A stretch of DNA of 64,000 bases from an uncultured Eubacteriales bacterium. Its GTDB lineage: Bacteria > Bacillota > Clostridia > Oscillospirales > Acutalibacteraceae. Every line of letters starts with the position of its first letter. Position 1 is the first letter of the stretch. The notes beneath the pieces are model-generated. The model saw nothing but the letters and a program-made list of their open reading frames with translations. It was not told the origin of the DNA and searched no databases. Below are positions 16,544 to 25,279 of this stretch, piece after piece. The translations under genes were made by a program, and so were the position numbers. Location of the stretch: assembly GCA_949292775.1 (NCBI GenBank), contig CASFBL010000010.1, positions 26,129-90,128 on the forward strand, read 5' to 3'.

Positions 16544-17692
16544 TTGGAAAAAGACGCAGTGATTATTGATTTGAAAAACATCTCCGTCAGCTTTGACGGC
16601 CAGCCAATTTTACGCAATATTGACCTTTACATTCGTGACGGTGAATTCGTAACTTTGCTTGGACCTTCCGGCTGCGGAAAAACAACCACGCTTCGCATTA
16701 TTGCCGGTTTCTTGGAACCCGACAGCGGAGAAGTTATTTTTGAGGGAAAATTAATCAATGGTGTGCCTGCACATAAACGGCAGGTTAACACCATTTTTCA
16801 GCGTTATGCTCTCTTTCCGCATTTGAATGTTTATGAAAACATCGCTTTCGGTTTGAAGCTGCAGAAGAAGTCGAAAGATGAAATTCGCAGCACGGCGGAA
16901 GAAATGCTTGCGCTTGTCAATCTTAAAGGATTTGAAAAGCGTAATATTGCATCTCTTTCCGGCGGCCAGCAGCAGCGCGTGGCAATTGCGCGTGCACTTG
17001 CTGTAAAGCCTCGTGTTTTGCTTTTGGATGAGCCGCTTGGCGCGCTTGATTTGAAGCTGCGCAAGGACATGCAGGTGGAACTGAAAAACATTCAGCAGAG
17101 ACTGGGCATAACCTTTATTTATGTTACGCACGACCAGGAGGAAGCGCTTTCTATGTCGGACACCATCGTCGTTATGGATAACGGCGAGATTCAGCAAATC
17201 GGTACGCCGACAGACATTTACAATGAACCGAAAAATGCATTTGTTGCCGACTTTATCGGGGAAAGCAATATTTTGGACGGCATTATGCACGCTGACTTTT
17301 CGGTGGAATTTCACGGCATCAAGTTCCAGTGCGTAGACAAGGGCTTCGGCAAAGATGAGCCGGTCGATGTCGTTGTGCGCCCGGAGGATGTGGATATTGT
17401 CCCGGTTGAAGAGGGCATGCTCAAAGGCACCGTAACTTCTGTGACTTTCAAAGGCGTGCACTATGAAATCATTGTGGATGTGGACGGCTTTAAGTGGATG
17501 ATTCAAACCACCGATTTTACAGAAGTGGGTTCAGTCATTGGCATATCCATAAAGCCGGATGAGATTCAGGTCATGAAAAAGAGCGAGTATTCCGGCCTTT
17601 ATGGCGACTATAGCTCGTTCAGTGAGGAGTTCGATGAATTGTCTGACCCGGAAGCAACGCCGGAGGACGAGGAAGAACCGGTGGAGGCGTAA
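16544..17692 (+). CDS. potA: Spermidine/putrescine ABC transporter ATP-binding protein
   Basis: PotA is the cytosolic ATPase of the polyamine importer. The 382-residue protein has Walker [10 protein letters not shown], the Q-loop in [21 protein letters not shown], the signature [15 protein letters not shown], Walker [13 protein letters not shown] and a C-terminal TOBE-type regulatory domain (about 245-345). An acidic tail of about 30 residues ([18 protein letters not shown]) follows. The start is TTG at 16544, 8 nt after AAAGGGG. It heads potABCD. Confidence 0.95.
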   Translation: MEKDAVIIDLKNISVSFDGQPILRNIDLYIRDGEFVTLLGPSGCGKTTTLRIIAGFLEPDSGEVIFEGKLINGVPAHKRQVNTIFQRYALFPHLNVYENIAFGLKLQKKSKDEIRSTAEEMLALVNLKGFEKRNIASLSGGQQQRVAIARALAVKPRVLLLDEPLGALDLKLRKDMQVELKNIQQRLGITFIYVTHDQEEALSMSDTIVVMDNGEIQQIGTPTDIYNEPKNAFVADFIGESNILDGIMHADFSVEFHGIKFQCVDKGFGKDEPVDVVVRPEDVDIVPVEEGMLKGTVTSVTFKGVHYEIIVDVDGFKWMIQTTDFTEVGSVIGISIKPDEIQVMKKSEYSGLYGDYSSFSEEFDELSDPEATPEDEEEPVEA

Positions 17693-17693
17693 G

Positions 17694-18518
17694 ATGAACA
17701 AGCAATCCCTAACCTCCAAACTCATCAATGCACCTTACATTATCTGGTCGGTGCTCTTTATTTTGGCGCCTTTGGTGATGGTTGTTTATTACGCCTTTAC
17801 CGACCGCAGCGGCAACTTCACATGGGATAATATTACAGCGTTAACAGCTTATAAAGAAACTTTCGGCCGTTCGATTTGGTATGCTGTTTTAGCAACGCTA
17901 ATTTGTCTTTTGCTTTCTTATCCGCTTGCCTACATCATGTCGCGTTCCAGTGCGTCCAAGCAGCGCACGCTTATGATGCTGATCATGCTGCCTATGTGGA
18001 TGAACTTCTTAATTCGCACATACAGCTGGATTACCATTCTTGCCAATACCGGCATATTGAACACCATTTTTAAGGCAATCGGTATCGGGCAGGTGCAAAT
18101 GATCAACACGCCCGGCGCAGTTATTCTCGGTATGGTATACAATTTCCTGCCGTATATGGTTTTACCGATTTATTCTGTGATGTCGAAACTCGATTACAGC
18201 TTGGTAGAAGCAGCGCAGGATCTTGGCTGCAACAGCCGCGGTGTTTTGAGAAAAGTGATTTTCCCAATGAGCCTGCCCGGCGTTATTTCGGGCATCACCA
18301 TGGTGTTTGTTCCGTCTGTCAGCACCTTTTACATCAGCCAAAAACTCGGCGGCGGCAAATTTTTGCTTGTGGGTGACTCAATTGAAATGCAGTTCCAATC
18401 TGCATACAATTACAATCTCGGTGCATCGCTGTCCCTTGTGCTTATGCTGATGATCATTGTTTGTATGCTGGTGATGAACCGCTTTGCCGATAAAGAAGAG
18501 GGGGCGATGATCATATGA
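17694..18518 (+). CDS. potB: Spermidine/putrescine ABC transporter permease PotB
   Basis: This is one of the two channel subunits of the polyamine importer. The 274-residue protein has six hydrophobic helices and an EAA loop at LVEAAQDLGCNSRGVLRKVIFPMSLPG that contacts PotA, with MPMWMNFLIRTYSWI in the middle, a PotB-typical block. The ATG follows the potA stop after one base. The potC start overlaps its stop (ATGA). Confidence 0.94.
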   Translation: MNKQSLTSKLINAPYIIWSVLFILAPLVMVVYYAFTDRSGNFTWDNITALTAYKETFGRSIWYAVLATLICLLLSYPLAYIMSRSSASKQRTLMMLIMLPMWMNFLIRTYSWITILANTGILNTIFKAIGIGQVQMINTPGAVILGMVYNFLPYMVLPIYSVMSKLDYSLVEAAQDLGCNSRGVLRKVIFPMSLPGVISGITMVFVPSVSTFYISQKLGGGKFLLVGDSIEMQFQSAYNYNLGASLSLVLMLMIIVCMLVMNRFADKEEGAMII

Positions 18519-19336
18519 AGAAAAAAGCCCTCCCAAATCTCTATATTGCGCTCATCATGCTGTTTTTATATGCGCCGATGGCTGTAATGATTGTGATGTC
18601 CTTTAATGGCACCAGTAGCACAAGCGTGCTTTCCGGTTTTTCGCTGAAATGGTACGGTGAGCTGCTCAATGACCGTGTTACCTTGCAGGCGCTGTCTAAC
18701 ACGCTGATTTTGGCGATTACTTCGTCTATCCTTGCGCTGATTATTGGTACGCTTGCCGCAGTGGGAATCAATGCCATGCGGAAAAAATGGGTGAAAAATG
18801 CTGTTCTGACGGTTACCAATATTCCTATGATGAATCCGGAAATCGTGACCGGTGTTTCCATGATGCTTTTGTTTGTTTTTGTGGGTCACATGGTAAGTTC
18901 AAGAGATGTTTTGGGATTTCCGACGCTTTTGATTGCGCATGTTACTTTTAACTTGCCTTATGTAATTTTGTCTGTTTTGCCGAAGCTTAAACAGACTGAC
19001 AAGCATCTTGGAGAAGCTGCGCAGGATCTTGGCTGTACGCCGCTTTCCGCCTTTTTTAAGGTGATTTTGCCCAATATATCTTCCGGCATCATAACCGGCT
19101 TTATTATGGCGTTTACGCTGTCCTTGGACGATTTTATTATTAGCTATTTTGTCAGCGGGCCCAAATTCCAAACATTGCCGATTGTTATTTTTTCCATGAC
19201 AAAGAAAAAAGTAAAGCCGGATATGTATGCGCTTTCTACTTTGATTTTTGTAACGGTACTTGTGCTGTTGATCATTATGAATGTGATGCAGGCGCGTGCT
19301 GAAAAAAAGCAAAAAGCGATTAAACAGGTAAAGTAA
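18515..19336 (+). CDS. potC: Spermidine/putrescine ABC transporter permease PotC
   Basis: This second channel subunit has 273 residues and six helices, with YAPMAVMIVMSFN near the N terminus and an EAA loop GEAAQDLGCTPLSAFFKVILP. The PotC-typical FTLSLDDFIISYFVSGP precedes the last helices. The ATGA overlap with potB and the downstream potD complete a canonical operon. Confidence 0.94.
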   Translation: MKKKALPNLYIALIMLFLYAPMAVMIVMSFNGTSSTSVLSGFSLKWYGELLNDRVTLQALSNTLILAITSSILALIIGTLAAVGINAMRKKWVKNAVLTVTNIPMMNPEIVTGVSMMLLFVFVGHMVSSRDVLGFPTLLIAHVTFNLPYVILSVLPKLKQTDKHLGEAAQDLGCTPLSAFFKVILPNISSGIITGFIMAFTLSLDDFIISYFVSGPKFQTLPIVIFSMTKKKVKPDMYALSTLIFVTVLVLLIIMNVMQARAEKKQKAIKQVK

Positions 19337-19354
19337 ATTTTCAGGAGGATTGAA

Positions 19355-20470
19355 ATGAAAAAAGTTTTAGCAGTTGTACTTTCTCTTGTAATGTTGATTG
19401 GTATTATTGGCCTTTCAGGCTGTACGACTTCCGGCAGCACCACGCTGGATACTTCCAAGCTGGTTGGCGATTATAATGTTGAAGAGCTGAAAGGCACAGA
19501 AATCAATGTTTATAACTGGGGCGAATATATTTCTGACGGCGCCGAAGGGACTTTGGATGTTGTCACAGAGTTTGAAAACCTGACTGGTATTACAGTCAAT
19601 TATACCATGTTTGACTCTAACGAAGACCTGTATTCCAAACTGAAAAGCGGCGGCGTCAGCTATGATGTAATTATCCCGTCCGACTACATGATTGAACGCA
19701 TGATCAAAGAGGGGATGCTGCAGAAGCTGGATTTCAGCAATATTCCGAACTATTCCTATATTGCCGATGATTACAAAAACCTGTATTTTGATGAAAACAA
19801 TGAATACAGCGTACCTTACACCGGCGGCATGGTAGGTCTTATCTATAACACGACTATGGTGACAGAAGCACCGGACAGTTGGAGCGTTATGTGGGATGAA
19901 AAGTACAGCGGTCAGATCTTGACTTTCAACAACTCCCGAGATGCATTTGGTGTTGCACAGTATCTGCTCGGTCAATCAGTCAATACAACAAATTCCGACG
20001 ACTGGCGTGCTGCAGCGGATAAGCTTATTGAGCAAAAGCCGCTGATTCAGTCTTATGTTATGGATGAAGTGTTCATCAAAATGGAAGATGGTGAAGCCGC
20101 AATTGCGCCGTATTACGGTGGCGACTACCTGACCATGGCAGATGTCAACCCGGATCTTGCGTTTGTATATCCGAAAGAGGGCACCAACATTTTTGTTGAC
20201 TCCATGTGCATTCCGGCAAATGCAAAGAATAAAGCGGCCGCAGAGCTGTTTATCAATTTCATGTGCGAACCTGAAATTGCGCTCGCTAATGCTGAGTATC
20301 TCTGCTATCTTTGCCCGAACACCGCCGTACTTGCAGATGAGCGCTACACGCTGAAAGATAATGAAGTGCTTTATCCGAAAGAAGAAGTGAAAACACAGTA
20401 TTTCCACAATCTTGATCAGGAAACGCTGGATTTGCTTGCTAAGCTGTGGGAAGAAGTCAAGCTTGCTTAA
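19355..20470 (+). CDS. potD: Spermidine/putrescine-binding lipoprotein
   Basis: PotD captures polyamines outside the membrane. The 371-residue protein starts with a lipoprotein signal ending in the lipobox LSGC (Cys23), then the PotD-type strand INVYNWGEYISDG, YDVIIPSDYMIERM, VPYTGGMVGLIYN and VDSMCIPANAKNK. These are family-typical ligand-cleft segments. AGGAGG lies upstream of the ATG. Confidence 0.95.
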   Translation: MKKVLAVVLSLVMLIGIIGLSGCTTSGSTTLDTSKLVGDYNVEELKGTEINVYNWGEYISDGAEGTLDVVTEFENLTGITVNYTMFDSNEDLYSKLKSGGVSYDVIIPSDYMIERMIKEGMLQKLDFSNIPNYSYIADDYKNLYFDENNEYSVPYTGGMVGLIYNTTMVTEAPDSWSVMWDEKYSGQILTFNNSRDAFGVAQYLLGQSVNTTNSDDWRAAADKLIEQKPLIQSYVMDEVFIKMEDGEAAIAPYYGGDYLTMADVNPDLAFVYPKEGTNIFVDSMCIPANAKNKAAAELFINFMCEPEIALANAEYLCYLCPNTAVLADERYTLKDNEVLYPKEEVKTQYFHNLDQETLDLLAKLWEEVKLA

Positions 20471-20491
20471 CCGATTAACAAGTCAATAAAA

Positions 20492-20524
20492 AACGCCTCG
20501 TCTTTTAGACGGGGCATTTTTTAT
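20492..20524 (+). terminator. Terminator after potD
   Basis: GCCTCGTCT (20495-20503) pairs with AGACGGGGC (20507-20515) over a TTT loop, flanked by A- and T-runs. Confidence 0.85.
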
Positions 20525-20705
20525 GTGGAAAAAGAATGCAAAAATGCGTGTTATAGTTATAAGAATTTAAAGAGCGAGGAGATAAATAAACTGCTTAATA
20601 ATGCAATATGCCGAAATATGCAATATAAAGCCAAATAAAAACCTTTTCTGACGACTAAGTAATCATATAAATTTTTACGAAAAACATTATATGTAGGCAA
20701 ATAAA
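20525..20705. other. AT-rich convergent intergenic spacer
   Basis: This stretch between the potD and oadB terminators has no ORF with a credible ribosome binding site. It holds a GAGGAG not followed by a start codon, and a 9-base direct repeat ATGCAATAT (20601-20609 and 20618-20626). I see no recognised RNA family. Confidence 0.5.
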
Positions 20706-20741
20706 GCAAAAATACAGGCTCTGCATTTTTGCAGAGCCTGT
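20706..20741 (-). terminator. Terminator of the decarboxylase operon
   Basis: A perfect 11-bp stem ACAGGCTCTGC/GCAGAGCCTGT (20714-20724 with 20731-20741) is followed on the minus strand by a T-rich run, 19 nt after the oadB stop. Confidence 0.88.
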
Positions 20742-20759
20742 AAAGCTTAAATGTTCGGT

Positions 20760-21953
20760 TTATTCAAAGGTCAGAAGCAGGAAACCTGCGGCAACCGCGG
20801 AACCGATAACACCCGCCACATTCGGACCCATAGCGTGCATCAACAGGAAGTTAGAGGCATTGTATTTTCTGCCTTCCACCTGAGAAACGCGTGCAGCCAT
20901 CGGAACAGCGGAAACGCCTGCGGAACCAATCAACGGGTTGATTTTGCCTTTTGTGATGAAATTCAAAAGCTTTGCAAACAAAACACCGCCAACAGTGGAG
21001 AAAGCAAAAGCAATTAAACCAATGATAATAATGGCGATGGTCTTGAAATCCAAGAAAGTTTTGCCTTCTGCAGTTGCGCCAACGGTAACGCCTAGCAAAA
21101 TGGTCACAATATTGCAAAGTGCATTTTGCGCGGTGTCGCTTAAACGGTCGGTAACACCGCTTTCTTTAAACAGGTTGCCAAGCATCAGCATGCCAAGCAG
21201 GGGAGCGACAGACGGCAAAATCAAGACGCAGATAACCGTAACAACAATCGGGAAAATAATTTTTTCTGCTTTGCTGACAGTGCGAAGCTGGTCCATTTTG
21301 ATTTCGCGCTCTTTTTTGGTGGTCAGCGCGCGCATGATCGGTGGCTGAATCAGCGGAATCAAAGCCATGTAAGAGTATGCTGCAACAGCAATAGGCCCAA
21401 GCAAATGCGGTGCGAGCTTTGAGGTCAAATAAATGGCTGTCGGACCGTCTGCACCGCCGATAATGGCGATAGAAGCTGCTTCTTTTGGGTCAAATCCTTC
21501 AAAGCCCGGGATGTTGCCGCTCAAGATTGCTACAATGAATGCAACATAAATACCAAACTGTGCGGCCGCGCCGAGCATCAAGCTGGAAGGGTTCGCAAGC
21601 AACGGACCGAAGTCGGTCATAGCACCGATAGCAAGGAAAATAAGGCAGGGGAAGATACTGGATTTTACACCGGAGTAAATGAGACGCAGAACACCTGTGT
21701 CATACCAGTGCGCGCCTGCAACAACTTCTCCGTCATAGGACGAGAGCATCAGCGGGTCGTACATGATATCCGGGTAAATGTTGACAAGCAACATACCAAA
21801 TGCAATCGGCAACAAAAGCAGAGGCTCATATTTTTTAACAATGGCAAAATACAGAAGCAGGAAAGATACTGCAATCATAACCCAGTTTTGCCAAGATAGA
21901 GAAACAAAACCAGAGGTTTGGAAAATTTCAACAATAGCGTTGACAACTGACAT
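20760..21953 (-). CDS. oadB: Na+-translocating decarboxylase beta subunit
   Basis: The beta subunit decarboxylates carboxybiotin and exports Na+ across the membrane. The 397-residue protein is highly hydrophobic (about nine or more helices) and has the family motifs [19 protein letters not shown], with the Na+-site aspartate, the [13 protein letters not shown] segment and [14 protein letters not shown] near the C terminus. It is the last gene of a four-gene operon. The family also serves glutaconyl- and methylmalonyl-CoA decarboxylases; the alpha subunit here points to oxaloacetate. Confidence 0.93.
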   Translation of the reverse strand: MSVVNAIVEIFQTSGFVSLSWQNWVMIAVSFLLLYFAIVKKYEPLLLLPIAFGMLLVNIYPDIMYDPLMLSSYDGEVVAGAHWYDTGVLRLIYSGVKSSIFPCLIFLAIGAMTDFGPLLANPSSLMLGAAAQFGIYVAFIVAILSGNIPGFEGFDPKEAASIAIIGGADGPTAIYLTSKLAPHLLGPIAVAAYSYMALIPLIQPPIMRALTTKKEREIKMDQLRTVSKAEKIIFPIVVTVICVLILPSVAPLLGMLMLGNLFKESGVTDRLSDTAQNALCNIVTILLGVTVGATAEGKTFLDFKTIAIIIIGLIAFAFSTVGGVLFAKLLNFITKGKINPLIGSAGVSAVPMAARVSQVEGRKYNASNFLLMHAMGPNVAGVIGSAVAAGFLLLTFE

Positions 21954-21967
21954 AAAGCTGCGCCTCC

Positions 21968-22717
21968 TTAACCAATATAGGCGAGCGCTTCGTCTGTGGC
22001 AACGGTGCTACCTTTAGTAGCCAGTACTTTTGTAATTGTGCCGCTGGTCGGTGCAACAATTTCGTTTTCCATTTTCATGGCTTCCAAAATGAACAAAACA
22101 TCGCCTTCGTTGACGCTCTGTCCTTCTTTTACCTGTACATCAAGAATCGTACCGGGCATAGGCGCGCTAATTGCTGTTCCGCCAGCCGGGGCAGAAGCTA
22201 CAGGGGCCGGAGCCGGTGCTGCAGGTGCAACGGGAGTGGGTGCGGGAGCCGCAGGTGCAGCCACAGGTGCAGGAGCGGGAGCTGCAACCGGAGCAGGTGC
22301 TGCGACAGTTGCCGTGCCGCCGATAACTGCAAGAACGGCATCGGTTGCAACAGTGCTGCCTTTTGTCGTCATAACAGCACTGATTTTGCCGTCGCAGGGT
22401 GCAACAATTTCATTTTCCATTTTCATGGCTTCCAAAATAAATAACACGTCGCCGGCTTTTACATCCTGACCGACGCTTACCTGCACATCAAGAACAGTGC
22501 CGGGCATCGGAGCCTTAATGTCAGTTCCGCCGGTGGTTGTAACTGCCGCCGGTGCGGGAGCTGCTGCGGGCGCAACAGGTGCGGTAGGCGCCGCGGCAAC
22601 AGGCGCAGCAACCGGTGCGACAGGCGCAGCTGCTGGCGCTACATTTGTTACAACTGCTTCACTTTCGGAAACTTCAACTTCGTAATCCATTCCGTTTAAA
22701 GTTACAATATATTTCAT
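21968..22717 (-). CDS. Biotin carrier protein with two tandem biotinyl domains
   Basis: This 249-residue carrier should shuttle the carboxyl group between the alpha subunit and OadB. It has a short N-terminal strand (residues 1-17), an Ala/Pro linker, a biotinyl domain (about 68-136) with EAMKMEN, a second Ala/Pro linker (about 137-180) and a second biotinyl domain (about 180-249) with another EAMKMEN. The lysine in each EAMKMEN is the expected biotin site. Related carriers usually have one domain. The two domains are similar but not identical, so this is an intragenic duplication that has diverged. Confidence 0.93.
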   Translation of the reverse strand: MKYIVTLNGMDYEVEVSESEAVVTNVAPAAAPVAPVAAPVAAAPTAPVAPAAAPAPAAVTTTGGTDIKAPMPGTVLDVQVSVGQDVKAGDVLFILEAMKMENEIVAPCDGKISAVMTTKGSTVATDAVLAVIGGTATVAAPAPVAAPAPAPVAAPAAPAPTPVAPAAPAPAPVASAPAGGTAISAPMPGTILDVQVKEGQSVNEGDVLFILEAMKMENEIVAPTSGTITKVLATKGSTVATDEALAYIG

Positions 22718-22729
22718 TTCTTTTACCCC

Positions 22730-23131
22730 TTATTTTCGAATTTTCTTAATAGACTTAAACTGCAAACGATTCAGCGGGATACCGCTTTCGTTGCTGATAA
22801 TCGCCATGATCACTGCGGCGGTCTTTTCGTCTACATCATATAAATCCACAGAAGCGGGTACCGCTACAGGTGCCGCAGCAACGGGCGCGGGAGTTGCTGC
22901 CGGTGCTGCAACAGGCGCTGCTTTTTTGGGGGCAGGAGCGGCTGCTTTTTCCGGCTTCGCTTTCTTTGCTTTTGCGCCGCCTTCTACAGAGCGGACCGCT
23001 TTGGAAAGCAGAAGAACAAGCACAGAAAGGAGTGCCAAAATCAACAGAACAACGACCATGCCGGTAACAGAAACATTTAAGGCTTCCCCGATGCTGATGC
23101 CGTTTTCATAAGAAAGTGTAAACAAGTTCAT
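22730..23131 (-). CDS. oadG: Na+-translocating decarboxylase gamma subunit (OadG-like)
   Basis: The gamma subunit anchors and assembles the complex. The 133-residue protein has one transmembrane helix (about residues 22-45), a lysine-rich stretch, an Ala/Pro-rich linker (about 60-90) and a short C-terminal domain resembling the tail seen in OadG/GcdD-type subunits. Its position between the alpha subunit and the biotin carrier, with 12-base gaps on both sides, supports the call better than its sequence does. Confidence 0.82.
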   Translation of the reverse strand: MNLFTLSYENGISIGEALNVSVTGMVVVLLILALLSVLVLLLSKAVRSVEGGAKAKKAKPEKAAAPAPKKAAPVAAPAATPAPVAAAPVAVPASVDLYDVDEKTAAVIMAIISNESGIPLNRLQFKSIKKIRK

Positions 23132-23143
23132 AAAACGACCCCC

Positions 23144-24523
23144 TTAGTCAACTTTGCGGATCGCATAGGTGAAGGTATTTTTCTTAACTTCATCGCGCTT
23201 GTCAAAGAAAGCTTCCGCTTGTGCCGGGAATGCAATATAGGAGAGCACATCTTCATCACAGTGCGCTTTGTCGCCGATTTCTTTCTTAGCTTTTTCGAAA
23301 CCGGGCTCCAAGGTGTCTGCAAAACGGCAGGTAATCGGTTTTTCATCCCCAAGAACTTTCTTCTGAAGATCCGGGTCGATTTCGCCGGGGGCTTTACCAT
23401 ATTCGCCGCGAATATAAGCTTTGACTTCTTTGGAAATGTTTTTGTAGCGCTCGCCAAGCAAAACATTGGTGGCAGCCTGAACACCAACCATTTGGCTCAT
23501 AGGTGTGACCAGCGGCGGATAACCAAGGTCTTTGCGCACACGCGGTGTTTCAGCAAGAACTTCGTCGAATTTGTCCATTTTGTTTTGCGCGGTAAGCTGT
23601 GCTACCAAATTAGAAAGCATGCCGCCGGGAACCTGATAGTTGAGCGCGTCGGTGTCTGTCGAAAGCACAACGGGATTCAGCTTGCCTTCTTTTAAGAATT
23701 TCGCTTTAATAGGCTTAAAGAAATCGTTGATTTCCTTGAGTGCCTGCATGTCAAGGTCAACTGTGTAGCCTTCCTGCTGTAAAGCGTAGGCCATTGTTTC
23801 GGTCGGCGCCTGAGAGGTACCGCCGGAGAAGCTGGAAATTGCAGTATCAATGATGTCGCAGCCGGCTTCCACAGCTTTTTGCAGGGTAAGCATGCCGAGA
23901 CCGGTTGTGGAATGCGTATGCAGAATGATCGGCGCTTTAACATTTTCTTTCAGCGCTTTTACAGTGTCATAAGCTTCCTGCGGACCCATGATGCCGGCCA
24001 TATCTTTAATGCAAATGGTCTGGCAGCCCATGTTTTCCATGTCTTTTGCAAGTTTCACATAGGCTTCCAAATTGTGAATGGGGCTCTTTGTGTAACTGAT
24101 TGCGCCGGAAGCGATTGCACCGTTTTTCAGCGTTTCATCTACAGCTACCTGAATGTTGCGCACATCGTTCAGCGCATCGAAAATACGAATGATATCGATG
24201 CCGTTTTCTACCGATTTTTTAACAAACATACGAACGACATCATCGGGATAATGCTTGTAACCCAACAGGTTCTGACCGCGAAGCAGCATTTGCAGTTTGA
24301 CATCCGGGCATTTCGCACGGATTTTGCGAAGGCGTTCCCACGGATCTTCATTGAGGTAGCGCAGGCAAGAGTCAAAAGTTGCACCGCCCCAGCACTCCAG
24401 TGAGTAATAGCCAGCTTTGTTCATTGTTTCCAGGATTCCCTCAAAATCTTCAAAGGGAAGCCGTGTTGCAATGAGGGACTGATTCGCATCACGAAGCACA
24501 GTCTCTGTAAATTGGACTTTCAT
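23144..24523 (-). CDS. oadA: Oxaloacetate decarboxylase alpha subunit (carboxyltransferase, no biotin domain)
   Basis: This cytosolic subunit transfers the carboxyl group of oxaloacetate to biotin and releases pyruvate. The 459-residue protein has the carboxyltransferase TIM barrel with LRDANQSLIATR, the ECWGGATFDSCLRYL and RGQNLLGY motifs, the FDALNDVRN segment, the biotin-site lysine motif CIKDMAGI and the metal histidines in LHTHSTTG. It ends after the conserved domain, so biotin is supplied by the separate carrier two genes downstream. GGAGG lies 8 nt before the ATG at 24523. It is also called pyruvate carboxylase subunit B. Confidence 0.92.
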   Translation of the reverse strand: MKVQFTETVLRDANQSLIATRLPFEDFEGILETMNKAGYYSLECWGGATFDSCLRYLNEDPWERLRKIRAKCPDVKLQMLLRGQNLLGYKHYPDDVVRMFVKKSVENGIDIIRIFDALNDVRNIQVAVDETLKNGAIASGAISYTKSPIHNLEAYVKLAKDMENMGCQTICIKDMAGIMGPQEAYDTVKALKENVKAPIILHTHSTTGLGMLTLQKAVEAGCDIIDTAISSFSGGTSQAPTETMAYALQQEGYTVDLDMQALKEINDFFKPIKAKFLKEGKLNPVVLSTDTDALNYQVPGGMLSNLVAQLTAQNKMDKFDEVLAETPRVRKDLGYPPLVTPMSQMVGVQAATNVLLGERYKNISKEVKAYIRGEYGKAPGEIDPDLQKKVLGDEKPITCRFADTLEPGFEKAKKEIGDKAHCDEDVLSYIAFPAQAEAFFDKRDEVKKNTFTYAIRKVD

Positions 24524-24584
24524 ACACATAGCCTCCAAAAAATAGTATTAAAATTAAAACCAAATCTACGCCAGTTTAAAATAA

Positions 24585-24613
24585 ATTATACAATATATAG
24601 TTTTTGGATTCAA
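24585..24613 (-). promoter_or_regulatory. Promoter for the oad operon
   Basis: Minus-strand TTGAAT (24608-24613) and consensus TATAAT (24585-24590) are 17 nt apart. Confidence 0.72.
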
Positions 24614-24691
24614 TAGAAAAAACATAAGTTGTGAATTTTTGGAAAAAAGCAAAAAAAAACGACGAAACAAGTATGCGTTTTTGTTAAACAT

Positions 24692-25279
24692 TTAACGAAT
24701 GTCGCGCGCAAGCAGAAAACTACGCTTGTTACGGCGAAATTCCAAAGCAATCCAAACGAAAGAAAAAGCCCATGCCAATAAAACGGCAAGAAAAAAGTCG
24801 AACCTGCCATAAGGAAACAAAGCTACAAACTGAAAAAATCGATTTGCAGGAATTTTGCTGATTAACAAAATCCATTCCACCACAACAAATAGGCGGGAAA
24901 AGGGGAGTGCAACTGAAACACTCCAGCATAAGCAGGCAATTTGCGGCGCCCATTTTTTCGGCCATTTCCACATGCCGAAACTGACTTTGGTTGGATCGCC
25001 ATAAGTGATGTCAGCAAGATATCGGCGTAACGAATGGATTTCAGAAGATAAGGTCGGCTGATAGCGTATGAAAGCATACCAGCACATGAGAATGTAGAGA
25101 AGTAAAGAAATGAGATTTATCACTATCAATTCAATCCAACCAAAATGGAGCCGGAGGACAAGCGGGTTGCCCTCCAGCTTTAAATTTGGGGTTGCAATAT
25201 ATGTAAGCAATAGGTCGAAAAAACTGATACAGAAATATGCCAGAATACAAGCGCAGCAAAGAGTTTTGTTTCTGCGCAT
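24692..25279 (-). CDS. Hypothetical membrane protein
   Basis: I do not recognise this 195-residue protein. It has about four to five hydrophobic segments (roughly residues 10-30, 48-72, 115-140 and 155-180) with a polar loop between the second and third, and a basic C terminus. The first helix and following loop (FFDLLLTYIATPNLKLEGNP) loosely recall small DUF5658-type membrane proteins, but this is weak. Its ATG shares a base with the stop of the upstream reductase (TAATG), so the two are probably translated together. A weak A/T-rich terminator may lie at 24650-24690. Confidence 0.65.
   Translation of the reverse strand: MRRNKTLCCACILAYFCISFFDLLLTYIATPNLKLEGNPLVLRLHFGWIELIVINLISLLLYILMCWYAFIRYQPTLSSEIHSLRRYLADITYGDPTKVSFGMWKWPKKWAPQIACLCWSVSVALPFSRLFVVVEWILLISKIPANRFFQFVALFPYGRFDFFLAVLLAWAFSFVWIALEFRRNKRSFLLARDIR

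Noticed and set aside
22137-22680. Repetitive Ala/Pro coding DNA as a possible tandem repeat or plus-strand gene
   Set aside because: The repeats encode flexible linkers of the biotin carrier; open frames on the other strand are a by-product of GC-rich Ala/Pro codons.
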